Of a stretch of DNA of 64,000 bases, positions 51,801-64,000 are shown piece by piece. The notes beneath the pieces were generated by a model. It did no database searches and had not been told where the DNA came from. It was given only the letters and a program-made list of their open reading frames with translations. The number at the start of each line of letters is the position of its first letter. The first letter of the stretch is position 1. Source of the DNA: Trichobilharzia regenti (Eukaryota; Platyhelminthes; Trematoda; Strigeidida; Schistosomatidae). Both the position numbers and the translations under genes were made by a program. The stretch spans positions 34,029,379-34,093,378 of the forward strand of contig OX235263.1 of the NCBI GenBank assembly GCA_944472135.2, in the 5' to 3' direction.

Positions 51801-54800
51801 TCAGACCCTTATGATTACGTAGTATTATTCTTAACTTTATGATGCATGAGATATTAAGCCTTTGCATCATGCATACTTTAAAATATCTCTTATAAAGAAG
51901 ACCAAAGAGACTGATATACAAAGTGAATCATTTTTTCAAGTCTGACTAGGGATTAATATCAGTTAGGGAAACATTGCAAACCAGGGGCACCAGATAGTCA
52001 GCTGTTTCGTCCTTGTTTGAGGCTCATCACAGCACGCACCCAATGAGTTTCAAATTCAGGACCTTTCAGTTACAAGGCAACCTCGTAGACCGTTCAGCCA
52101 CTGGGACCTTATTTAATGGTCCATGGTTTTTGATGATTTCTCTAACTGATATCTATCCGTAGTCAAAGTTGAAAAAACATATCAGATCCTTATAAATTAA
52201 CTCTTGAAAACAATAGCAAAACGAAAAAGAATTTTTTGATTTTGCTTAGAATTTGTTATCAAACTAAGAAGTATTTAAGAAACTAATTATATAATGTCAA
52301 TAATCTTAGCCTGTTATTTGTTTACCTGTTTACTTTACCTAATAATTAATCGCCTATTGACTTTACACTTTAGTGATAATAAAATGAAAATACACCAGAA
52401 ATATTCTATAGGAAAGAAAAACAACTAAAACATGTATTCATATATATATATATATGCCTTGAAATCAATATCCGCTTTTCATCAGCAAGTAAACTGCGAG
52501 TGTGTGTTATTATGTGCGTACCTGCACGTCTAAGAAGGAGTGTCTTGAACCTATTTAAAAATCAATACATAACCTGAAATGTAAGACAAGGTTAAAACAT
52601 CATATTAATTATAGTAAGACAGAAATCGCTATGATTACTGCTGAAAACATCATACAAGTAAAGTTTCAAATCATTCGAAAGTGATTACTATTATTATTAT
52701 TATTATTGCTAAACACCTGTTTATTGGCAGGCACAATTTACCCCCTTGTTTGAAAATTTTCAACCAGTAATAAATATTTATCACTGAGACTTTCATTTAG
52801 ACATGTTTATACGTGTTTTAAGTGTAAGAAAGATGCATAAGATGCAGTTTTTCGGTTGACTGCAAGCAAACAGTAGATTAAGACTAAAGGTTTTGTAGGG
52901 GTTTTCAACTAGCTTCAACTGTTAGACATTTGTCACATACCGAGACTAGTTAGAGTGGCTGACTTAAAGGCCCTGGAAGCGATCCCTGGTGGTTTCGTGG
53001 GTGCTAAAGAGTCCTGAAATAAGATAAAGTGGTTTGCCAGTGCTCCACGATTTTCAATGAGCTCTCTAACTGATGTTCGTTAGTCCGTTACGAGTATCAA
53101 ACAACTGAAAGTAAATATGGAAGTGATACGAACAGTAATTAATTTATTCCATCTGTGACAGGTTTATTTGATATGATATATGTTGATAGAGTATTAATAA
53201 ATGGATGACCTTCCAAGCATAGTTTACAGCTCATAATCATATCAGTGTACTCGAAAAATTATCGAGTTATCAGTACTTTATTAGATAAACTTATCTCATA
53301 TGGGATTACATCCTTTCACAGTGCCCGAATTCAACTCATACAGTAACGAACTGATTGTTTTCGTTGTTATCCCAGCCAGGAATTACCTTCGATTCTTCTT
53401 GAGATAAACCTGAACGATACAAAAACAACAAATTAAGCAGGAGAACATAACGTCATCTTTTATCATTTCGAGGATACTCCTCAACTGCCTACAACCCGAA
53501 TAATACGAAAAAATAAATTACATTAACAATCTGAACATATTTTCTTCGCCATGACAAGAAGTAAACAACAGGGACCATATATCGGCAGTTCAGCGGCAGA
53601 ATTCTTGTTAACCACGCATGTGGTCCGGGGTCCAATTCCCGGACGGCTAACTCTTAAACTGGTAAAGAGGGAAGGTTGGAAGTGAGGTTGGCAAATATAT
53701 CCCCTAAAGTTTAGCCAACTGCTAGTGAAACTAAGAAGCTTTAGTTTGCAGCTGTGTGTTCCACTAGGGACGCAGATGAAAAAGAAAAAGAGTAACGTAA
53801 GTCTAGAATGATGGTGATAACTAATTACACAATTTTATTACGTTATCCTCTGTCCTCTTTAGAAATATTTCATCGATTCATCCGAATATGACTTGCCCTA
53901 GCCCCCTTGTTTCGCTGTTTTATAAAAAAGTACTTTCTGTAGTTACGAGACCTATTTTATTGTTATCCTCTTTACAGTTAAACTCTGTTTCTATCCAAAA
54001 ATGTTGAGCTGTATTCTCAGGAGTATTTGTCACATTACCTAATAGATATTCAATCTTTTTAACACTTGATATTTAATAACTTATATCATTCCGCACCAAT
54101 GTTACTCTTAGTCCCAATCAGTTACTTCTTGTCAGAATGAAGAAAGTGTGTTCAAGTTATTAATGTAATTTATATTTTTGTATTGTTCAGTTTGTAGGCA
54201 CTTGAGGAGAATACTTGCAATAAGAAAAGATAATGTTGTATTATACTGGTACAATTTTCGTTCTTGCTTGGTGCTAGTTTTTTTTACCTGGAAGAACTTT
54301 ATGAACTTCTCCTGACATACAGTTTACCGTTTTCTTCTTGAGAAATAAAAATGCAGCCATTTGACAACCCAACACTTAGTCTGAGTTTCAGCAAGCTTAC
54401 TTAATAAAATATCTCTAGGTACTGAGTCAAAAGCAGATGTTATTTAGTAGGTGGTGACTGGCAGTGCAATCAGTGATGCGTACTTCATCGTATTTGGGAT
54501 TTATCAGATAGTGAAATTTCCAGAGGGCAGTACTGTTCCCAGTGAGACTAAAACCATACACCCATAGTCTCACACGACAAAGCGTTATTCACTATGTCAC
54601 TTGGGTTACGAGATCTACCACTGACACGACGGGTATCAGTAGATTTTTCATTTCCCATTGACTGATGTTTTGGGTTCAAAATGCTTGGTTCTTGTTGGGA
54701 AAACCATCACTCACTTTGGATTGCAGATACACCCAGATGATTAGTCCCGAATAGGATGAAGTGCGCATCACGGATTCCACTGCTAGTCACCATCCACCAA

Positions 54801-57800
54801 ATAGAAGAACCGATCTTATTAAAATGATAAACTACGAAATTATACCTAATGCCAAATATCTTTATTATGTATAAATAGTTTATGCGAAAAAACAAATAAT
54901 TGGCAAAAGTGCCGAACAGAAGCTGTTGAATCTGATGTTTCATTTTACAGCACAGCTATCTAGCCGCAGTTGTGAACCTCTTTCAAAATAATCATAGCAG
55001 ATTTCAGGCAATCCTAAATATCGAATATAATAATATTTCTATTTGAAATGATTATACGACGTAAACAGTGAAGTAAGACAAACGTCATCGTCAAAGGGGA
55101 TAGTAGAATCTTTCTGGTACTCTTGCTTGTTTTCAATGGTTCTCTAACTGCATCGGTTCATGACAAATTTGAAAAAACCAAATCCCTATAAGCTAAATCT
55201 TAAAATGAAATATATGCAATTAATGGATAAATCAACACATTAGTCAGTTGCAGACTGACTACATAAAAATATTAGATCGTATCTAGTGGACTCATTTTTC
55301 TAAATAAGCATTTTTGGTTGTAATTGGTTTCCACTTGATCATATGTATTTTTGTTATCAATAACTTGTCACTAGTGTCTAAGTCAACTAACTGATGTTTT
55401 ATCACAGTATATCTGTTCACTGCATATGTGATATTCTTTTTACTGTTGAACAAAATAGACTTATGTCTTGATTGAGCACTAGTCAGTGACTAGTGTAAAG
55501 TGTCTATTCCTTTCTTTGGTTCAGAGTGAATTCTATCAGTCAAGTTTGTAATGCAGTCACAATTCTAGGTAGCTCACCATCATAGTGTGCATTGAGTGGA
55601 TGATATTAGATGGTTGGAGGCAATCGGCAGGAAGCTTTGAAACTATGTTTCATGCTAGTTAGCACTCGCTAGGCAGCAAGGCATATCTAAAACCTTAAAG
55701 AACCTCACTTCCCTTCTGATACTGGAACACTGGTCAGTGACTAGTGTCCAGTTAACATAATATCTAATAAAGTCCTACAGGAGGCCAATCGCGAGCCTGA
55801 ATACCTCAGTGGTAACGCATCTGATTGCAGCACTGGGTGAAGCGGGTTCGACTGTCAGAAGGGAAATGAGTTGCTGACTGGTGAGTACCAACTAGCACGA
55901 AATCTAGTTTCAGAGCTTTGGCCGATTACCCCCCAACCATCAAATATCAAAATAGATTTATACTTCAAGCTTGATGCTTTACACGTTTCAATATTCCCGG
56001 TTCATCAACTTCAATCAGGTTACAACATCAAATGATAAATGTATGAACTAAAATTTTCATCTCAAACTGTGTATTTAGTAAATCATTGATTAGGTCCGTT
56101 GGAAGTGATATAACCTGTTTCGCTTTGTTGTTCCACTCTTACGCCTGATGAACTGGGCCTGAATCGAAAGAAGTATCTATCTTGTGTGTAGATCAGATCT
56201 GTCTACTGCTTGAGGCAAATAGTTTTAACAAATAACATTATTCAGTAATATATATCTATCTGAATACCTGTGGCTCTAGGTGCTGATGCTCGGTTTTATA
56301 TGTTGAAACAGACAAACAGTCATAATTTTCAAGTATCGGTTTGTAGGAATTTGATCGATTTGTTACAGGATTTCGTCATGAGCTGACATCGGTTAGAGAA
56401 CTATCGGAAAACCACCTGAGATTTATGGACAGCCATTTCGCACCCACCACAGGGGTTCAACACTAGGACCTTCTGGTTACAAGGCCAGAGATCTCGTGGA
56501 CCACTAAGCCACTGGGACACACTCAATCCAATGGCCAGCCCATGAATTCTAACTTCTGCCAATTCATGAAATAGAGTGACCGCTAACCAATGTCTTCGGC
56601 GATTATTTGTCCACACAACCGACCTACTGTACCCAACTGGTCACGACTTCCCACTGAAATCCCAGGTAACTACCTAAATGAATAGAGCCAGTCGCTTGTG
56701 AGTATCTCATTGATATTCAAGCATTCGTTTGTAGGGCTTTGATCTATTGGTTGGAGGATTTCATCATTAGCTGACATCGGTTAGCGAACTATTGGAAAAC
56801 CCACCTGGGAGTATTCGACAGCAGGTTGTTTCGCCAGCTTGGCCCGGGACTTTTCAGCAATACGGATCCGCCGACAGGGTTCGAATCCAGAACCTTCTAG
56901 TTACAAGGCGAGCTCGTAATTTTACCAAGCATTAATGTAAAAATGATTAAACGACTCGGAAGTCTTGTCCATAAAAATCCTTAGAGTTCAGAATATTCAT
57001 GAAGAACTTTAAATCAAGTATTCAGAGACACATTCACTTTTCAAAGCATTCACTCTGTTACTGGGTTGTCAAGATATAAGTGTTAAATAATTTTTTTGAA
57101 AAACTATCAAGCAAAAAGATTAATAATGGGAAAATTCTCACATTGAATAAACCTCAAAGATATTTTATTGTATGAAGGAACTATGTCACTTTAGCTAGGG
57201 TTTTAAAATAAAACTGCCTTCATCTCTGGCACTTTTGTATGACAACTTTGGAAAGTAAACATACGTATATTTTCTAACATATTTCACGATAAATTGAAGG
57301 GGATATCTGTGAGCTTTCTGAATTGTTAATGATAAAATGATTTGTATTCTCCGTCATCAGATAGATCCGTTTTCGCGAATGATGATAGGACATGAATTTC
57401 GGTTATCAAAAATGTTCAACAGTTGGTTTCTTCATCCGATAGATAGCTCTTCATAGATTATAGTCATTCTTAGACTGTAAAAGTCACATGTAGGACTTTT
57501 TGAGCCATCTAAACACAGCAGACATCCACACAGTTGGATCACTAAATGATCAATATCGATTGCTAAGTTCCGATAAGATTATCAGTTATATGATATACCA
57601 TTGAAATAAAAACTGAGAATAGAATGCTCACCAATTGAGACTGGATAATTATGCTGGTCAACATTTGATGATAAATCCACTTGTTAAAACAGTAAATCTC
57701 TCCCATAATTTTAAATAAGACATTCAGAAGGTAGAAATCACGACATGATGTTATTTCATAGTTTCATACAAGCAGGTGAATTGATAAACGCTCATAGAAG

Positions 57801-60800
57801 TGGTCAACAGCGGAATCTTGTCCTTCAGGTTATTGAATAGTAATGGTTGACTGGTAAAGGCTATTCTCAAAGATGCCGCAGGAATGTTCTTCTCAAGGAC
57901 CGTGATATCCCGCTGTTGACCAACTCTATGTGCGTTTTAATACATGTATAAAACTTGGGCACTGTGGTAGTAAGTAGTTCCATATTGGTTTGCTAGATGT
58001 ATCACACACACTGATATGATTATGAACAATAAATTTTGTTCGAATCGTCGTCCAGTAAATAATACTGTTTCACTGTATGATACATCTAACAAACAAACCA
58101 ATGTGGAGTCTATGTGCGTATATCAATTCACCTGCTCGTGTTGAGCTAGATATATAGGTAGACCTACTCGAGTTTTGTCCAGGAGGGTGGAAGAACACTA
58201 TCCTGCACAGTCAGAAAGAATTGGAAGTGGAGCAATAAGAAGTGTGATCATTTCATAGTTTCTCTACAACCTCTTACTTCAGGTTATTAATTCACAAAAA
58301 ATCAAAATGTACCGAATCTGAATATAAAAAGTACTAAATCACGAAACAGTGATGAATGTCTTGTCACAAAATTAATACTGGTAAGTGTTTCTCACTTATT
58401 TCACATCACTTTAATTTAGTGATTAATAAAAGTATTGACAGCGTTTTCGGATTAATCACATATATGCAGAAACCAGGAACAATAGACTTCAGCTATTGTC
58501 TACCTGGGACTAACTGACATGATAAAAGGTGACTGGTTATTAATATGCACTTTTATGTCGTATAATGGATCAATTAGATGTCAATCATTTTATTTTTATT
58601 ATTGTCAACCATGCTGATTGTGACGTGATTCCAGTGGAAATACAAAGTGATGTCATCATCTCACAGTATATATCTGTTGAATATCTTAGATAAACGAGCT
58701 TATAATAAATTAATTTTACAAGTATTAATCACAATTTATGTACCTTAGTGATAAAATCTGTGATTTGTACTGGATGACATGAATTTGAATCCTATGAGGC
58801 ATTTGAATTCTTTTAAATGCTGCATAAACACCTCACTGTTCACTGTCAACAAGAATAAAATCTCCTTGTTGAATTCTAAAGTCTAACTTCAAACCCCAGA
58901 ATATGCACTACGCTGGAAATGTGAAACCAGGCCTGGTCCACACCTCATCAAATATTAGAAACAATTGCAACTATTAGATATTGTTCTGTTTAATTCACTT
59001 AGTTGCAGGAGAAACATCTGGCCGCTATACTTTCTTCATGATAAAGACTCTTTCCCAGAAAGTTGCAGAAAGGTTTATCACCCCTTCTTTACCACTTTCC
59101 TCATTTATGACAAACGAAATACTCAGTATAAATTCTTTATGAAGGAAATATTGATCACACACACTGGAAGCCAGTGAAAATGTATCAGAGAGGCGAAATA
59201 ACAGTCCATCAATATCAAAGCTGTGCGTTGGTGGCATAGCAGTAGAATGTTGGCCAACCCCGCATGTAGGTTGGGGTTTGATTTCCGGCCGGCGCACTCC
59301 TTTACTTCGCTAAGCCAGTATTAAGGCTGGTAAGGAGGGAAGGTTGGGTGTGGGGCTGGCAACCACATCCTGTAAAAATAAACAGCATTACTACTGCAGC
59401 CTGAAAGCTTTAGCTTTCAGCCCAATGTTCCACTAGGAACGTGAAGGAATAAAAAGATAGTATCGAACCTGTGAAATAAAACATCTTATGCGTTGTTATC
59501 AATGCTTATCGTGAGTTTCAGATAAGCAAGTCGAATTCTTAGCTAGAATCATTTTAAGACATTTGAGTCAATGAGTTTTATTTGAATAAAAATCAATTTT
59601 CAGGTCAAATTTCTGCCTTAAATATAAAAAATTTTTATTTATTTTTCTGTTCTCTTTAGATGTTGTATATATCAAATGCCAGTCAGATCATTTATCATCT
59701 TCCAGTCTGATACAGCTACATCCAGAAAGTCAATCAGTTACACTGAATAGTACAGTCCGTTTACAATGTCGTGTAAGAATGTTGACAGATCCAGACACTG
59801 GAACTGGAGTTCAAGTTTACTGGTCTAAAAATGATTTCGGTATTGGGGGGAATCGTGAAGATATTCAAGAATATGGAAGGAATTCACGATACGAATACTC
59901 TAGATATGATCTACCATACAATCTCAAAGAGGGTAGGTCTTTTGTTAATATTAGTGTTTATAAAATTAAATATTTTGAATATTAACAATTGGAAAGATAA
60001 AACAAACGTATCAAAAAACATTTATTTGATAACTGTTAAATTTTTGACAGGATTCTCGTCAATTATTTCTGAAGCAAAACCTTCAGAACGCTTATTTCTC
60101 ACATCGAAGAAATGAACAAATCTAAAAGTCCATCGATTCACCTGAGAAGTTTATATTTCTCATATTCAGTTAATTTGCTAACCATAGAAAGAATATTTTG
60201 ATTGGACACTAGTAACTAATGTGACGTGTCTAGTCTTTTCTTCGGTACAGACTGAGTTCTTTCAGTCAAGTTTGCAATGTGGCCACCATTCTATGTAGCT
60301 CAGCATCACGTTACACATTAATTTGATGATATTAGGTGGCTGAAGGCAATCGGCAGGAAGCCTCCTACCAAGGTCTCGTGCTAGCTGGCACTCATCAGCA
60401 AGGCGTATATGCAACCTTGAAGGAACTCATGTCCCTTCTTGGATTCGAACCCACATCACGCAGTTCTGCAATCAGAGACGTTATCACCGAGCTATTCGGG
60501 CTCGCGACTGCAAACCTGACTGATAGAATTCAGTCCGCACCAAAGAAAGAACTAGACACACCACACTAGTTACCGACTATTGTTCAATCAAAATACCCAC
60601 TACAGTCCTACAGGAGGTCACTCGCGAGCCTGAATAGCTCGGTGATAACGTCTCTGATTGCAGAACTGCGTGACGTGGGTTCGAATCTAAGAAGGGACAT
60701 GAGTTCCTTCAAGATTGCAGATACGCTTCGCTGACTAGTGCCAACTAGCATGAAACCTAGTTTCAGAGCTTCATGCCGATTGCCTCCAACTATCTAATAT

Positions 60801-63800
60801 CATAGAATGGATAATTTTTTAAATGAGTATCGGGTTAACAGTTAGTTAAACCGACTTTAAAATCAACTGTTCATGTGTCAGATGATATAAAGTGATGGAT
60901 TGAGAAATAAATATGTAGTAGGTTATTGTTCTATGTGATAACACAACAGCATTATAGTTCCTTAATGTTCTTTTTTATGTTTTCCTACCACTCACTTATG
61001 TTAGCCCTCATTTCTGACAAGTAGAAGCCTGTCGTCCCTTCAGTTGTATTCTTAGCTCTTGATTTGCAGTCATATAGATCTCGTTTCAACTGTGGCTCAC
61101 TTAATAGTGTCTAGGCTGACAATATGTTTATTTAGAAGAGAAGAATATTGAGTAAAGTACATCCTGTTGGATAACTTCCTCATCAAGTCCTACACTTATG
61201 TATATATAATATTTGAAGAGTAACTGGAATCGATAACGCCAATATTTGTTTCAGTTAGATCGAGTTGCTGATATCAATAGATTACTCTACAGAAGTTTGT
61301 ATAAGTATTATTATCCATAAATAGGATACTCATTTAAAAGTCACCTAAACTTAAGAAGAAAACTAATACAACAGTTAAAGGGTAGAATTTCAACTTAGTC
61401 GTGTCCTCTGAGCTGGTCAATTTCATTTGAACTGTCTTGTTATACTTTATTCGGTTGATTTTTTTATTAGCTGGTAAATATGGTCTAAAGTAATGTGTTT
61501 GCTAACTGGTGATCAATTTGGGTACCAGGCCCCCAGAAATTTCCTGGCAGCATATTTTGTGTTTCCTCTATTTTAAAATACCCATATTTTCCATATCAAA
61601 TCGGTGTGCTATAACATACAATCCAGCACGATCACTTATATCAATATTGTGCAAACCAAAAAATCCAACAGCAAAAAGAAGACATTATTAAGACCATGTA
61701 CATGATCCGGGGTTCCATCCCCGGCCACAGACGCACTACTTTACCTCGCTAAGCCAGAAATAATGCTGGTAAAGAGGATAGGTTGAGCATAAGGCTAGCA
61801 ACCCCATCCCGTAAAAATTAAAAACTACTACAGAAACTTCAAGCCACTACCTTGGGGCCCTATGTTTTACTGGAAACGTGAAGGAAAAATAAGAACTTCA
61901 ATAAACATTACATCGGTCAAAGTGAGTGTCACCTTCGAATCCGAATTCTAGAATATAAAGTGGCTGTGAAAAAGCATGATGTGTATTCTTTCATATCAGT
62001 GCATGCGGATAATTATGCACATCAATTTGATTGGGATAATGTAGAAATTTTAAATAGAAGAAACATCAAAAATACTGTCAGGGAATTTCTAGAAGCCTGA
62101 TACTCAAGTGGATCAGTAATTAACAAACACATTACCATAGACCGAATTCACTAGCTAATGAAGAATAAATCACATGACAAGAAAGTGCAAGTTCTAAGTC
62201 AATGATCCCTAGACATGTGAATCAATGACTATTCGCGACAATAGTTGCCAGAAGATACACTTGTATCATGAGTCATGGAGAATTCAAATAAGTTGATTTT
62301 ATGCTGAAACTTGCACTGTAGACGTTGTCTAGGAGGACGACGAAATCCTCTCAATTAAATCAACCAGCTCAGAGGACACGACTTAATCAAAATCATCCAA
62401 CTTAGCGGCAAATCCTCTCCATTATTTCAAACAGAGTTGAATAATATAGTTGGTTAAACAGTGATAAAATGTAAAAGGTTTAAAGGGAAGCAGAAATTGT
62501 CAGCTTTATACATAGAAGTAACAAAGCAAATGGCAAGGAAAGTGACTGTATTAATTTCTTCTGAACCCGAAGGTTTAGCTTCTTCATGTGGATATTAAGT
62601 TTAGTCAGAATATTATAGATAACTATAAATCTGATAGAGAAGATTTGTAGCTCAGGTGGATAATTTTGATGTGGTTTTGTTCTCTGAGCTGGATAGTTAG
62701 TTTGCGCAAACTAACTATCCAGCTCAGAGAACAAAACCACATCAAAATAACTATAAATCCCTTGTTAACATCAACTTTTGAATTAGTTTTCTTTTCTGAG
62801 CTGGTTGATTTAAATTCAAAACTTTCCCTACCCTTCTATATAACATCTTCAACGCAGATTTTAGTACCTATAAGGTGTGGAAAAACAGAATTATGAATAT
62901 ACCTTGTTTATAGCTTGCTAAACTATGCAGGTCAATATTCAGAAATCCTATGATGAGCATGTCTAATTACACATCCAGCTAAGTAGTTCCACAAGACCAG
63001 TCAAACTGGTAAATACACATAACCAAGGTAAAATTAAGTAGTTTATCCTTATTTGTCTAGCGTGAAGTTGAAGTGATGCTGAAGAGGGAGAGTGTACTTC
63101 TACTGCACTGATGCTCTGTTTATTGAATTCCGTATTTCACTACACCACCAAAAAGCTGTAGTTTTAATAAAAAAAAGCTTCTTTAGAGCTTCAGGCATAA
63201 TAGCCCACCTTGACGATGAATTCGTATTTTCACTTTTAGGGAGGCAAGAATTCAAGCCACTATGTTATCGTTTTGTGACCCAGTTACCTAATAGGCATGC
63301 TTGATTCAAATATCTTACAAAAAGGTTTATAAATAAAACAGCATATTTAAAGATCACCAGTTTGTTGACTCAGGTGCACATATAGTCGATAGGATCTGAC
63401 CAAAATTTAGAGTTAAACATCACAGTATTAGTGTCTAGGAGTAATCAGAAATATCCTTAGTGACTTTTCTTCCACAATGGAATCTACACTTTCAAAACAA
63501 AAGATGAAGTTTTTTGAAGTTCTAAAACCATATTCTTTATTCAGCGATACTCACGACAACTAGCTAAGATAAGTAAGGAAATTGTGTAATGTGGTATTAT
63601 TGTATTACTGTTTATTATGCTTACTTGTTCAGATGATGAATTGGTTTAAAGAAGTGATTATAATACAAGGACCCTGTGTGTCGGTAGCTTAGTGATAGAA
63701 TGCTGTCCAACCACTCATTCGGCTTGGGGTTCAATCCTCGGCCTCGCTAAGCTGGTAATAAGTCCGGTAAAGAGGAAAAGTTGGGCATGAGGCTAGCAAC

Positions 63801-64000
63801 CCCATCCCGTAAAAAACAAACACAATTGCTACCGAAACTTCCTATGTCCCACAAATGCTCACACACACAGTTTTGAGTTTTAAATTTTAAACGCTGATTT
63901 ATATGATAAACTTCTCGGTTATTCAACCTTAGTGTTATTTTCATGTACTAGTAATTGGGAAAAAGAACCAAGGGTTATATTTCTTGTACACCCTTCTATT

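Overview
The window looks like repeat-dense, AT-rich DNA of a schistosome (Schistosoma or a close relative). The reasons are: tRNA-headed retroposons carrying hammerhead-ribozyme motifs of the schistosome SM-alpha type, several Penelope-like elements (PLEs) with GIY-YIG endonuclease domains, RTE/SR2-like and CR1-like LINE fragments with simple-repeat tails, and one split metazoan exon. No bacterial or viral gene organisation is present. The species call rests on recognised repeat families, not on a database search.

Only one piece of ordinary host coding sequence is convincing: an exon at 59660-59932 (+) encoding an N-terminal immunoglobulin domain like those of the Kirre/irreC-roughest/nephrin adhesion proteins, with phase-1 splice sites on both sides. 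No other exon of that gene was recognised, so much of the window may be intron or upstream DNA of that gene.

Layout. 1-17 kb: short LINE 3' ends, many copies of a tRNA-like SINE (here SINE-A), a TIR-bearing tRNA-like element (family C), and an unclassified 530-bp repeat in two inverted copies. 17.7-21.1 kb: a nearly complete PLE (PLE-A) whose coding region is broken by a short out-of-frame deletion and whose 3' end is replaced by a second PLE (PLE-B) flanked by inverted repeats. 21-35 kb: RTE fragments (two nearly identical and inverted, one internally deleted), hammerhead SINEs (types H1 and H2, some in tandem), and a CR1-like LINE with a nested SINE-B. 36-45 kb: a PLE-A remnant, a GC-rich block with a tRNA-Glu-like head, then a PLE-C copy interrupted by two PLE-A fragments, and a second PLE-C copy bounded by inverted repeats. 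45.4-46.2 kb: a long foldback element with arms of about 330 bp. 46-57 kb: mainly H2, H1 and SINE-A copies, several as inverted pairs. 58-63 kb: PLE remnants, the host exon, a TIR element with a tRNA-like core, PLE-D, and a perfect 86-bp palindrome.

Two themes run through the window. Truncated PLE copies recurrently have inverted terminal repeats around the endonuclease end of the element. Several unrelated retroposons share parts: SINE-A and the RTE element have similar 3' tails, SINE-A and SINE-B share a tRNA-like head but have different bodies, and H1 and H2 share a hammerhead core but carry different palindromic stem III sequences. All family names SINE-A/B, H1/H2, C, X and PLE-A to D are working labels used only here.
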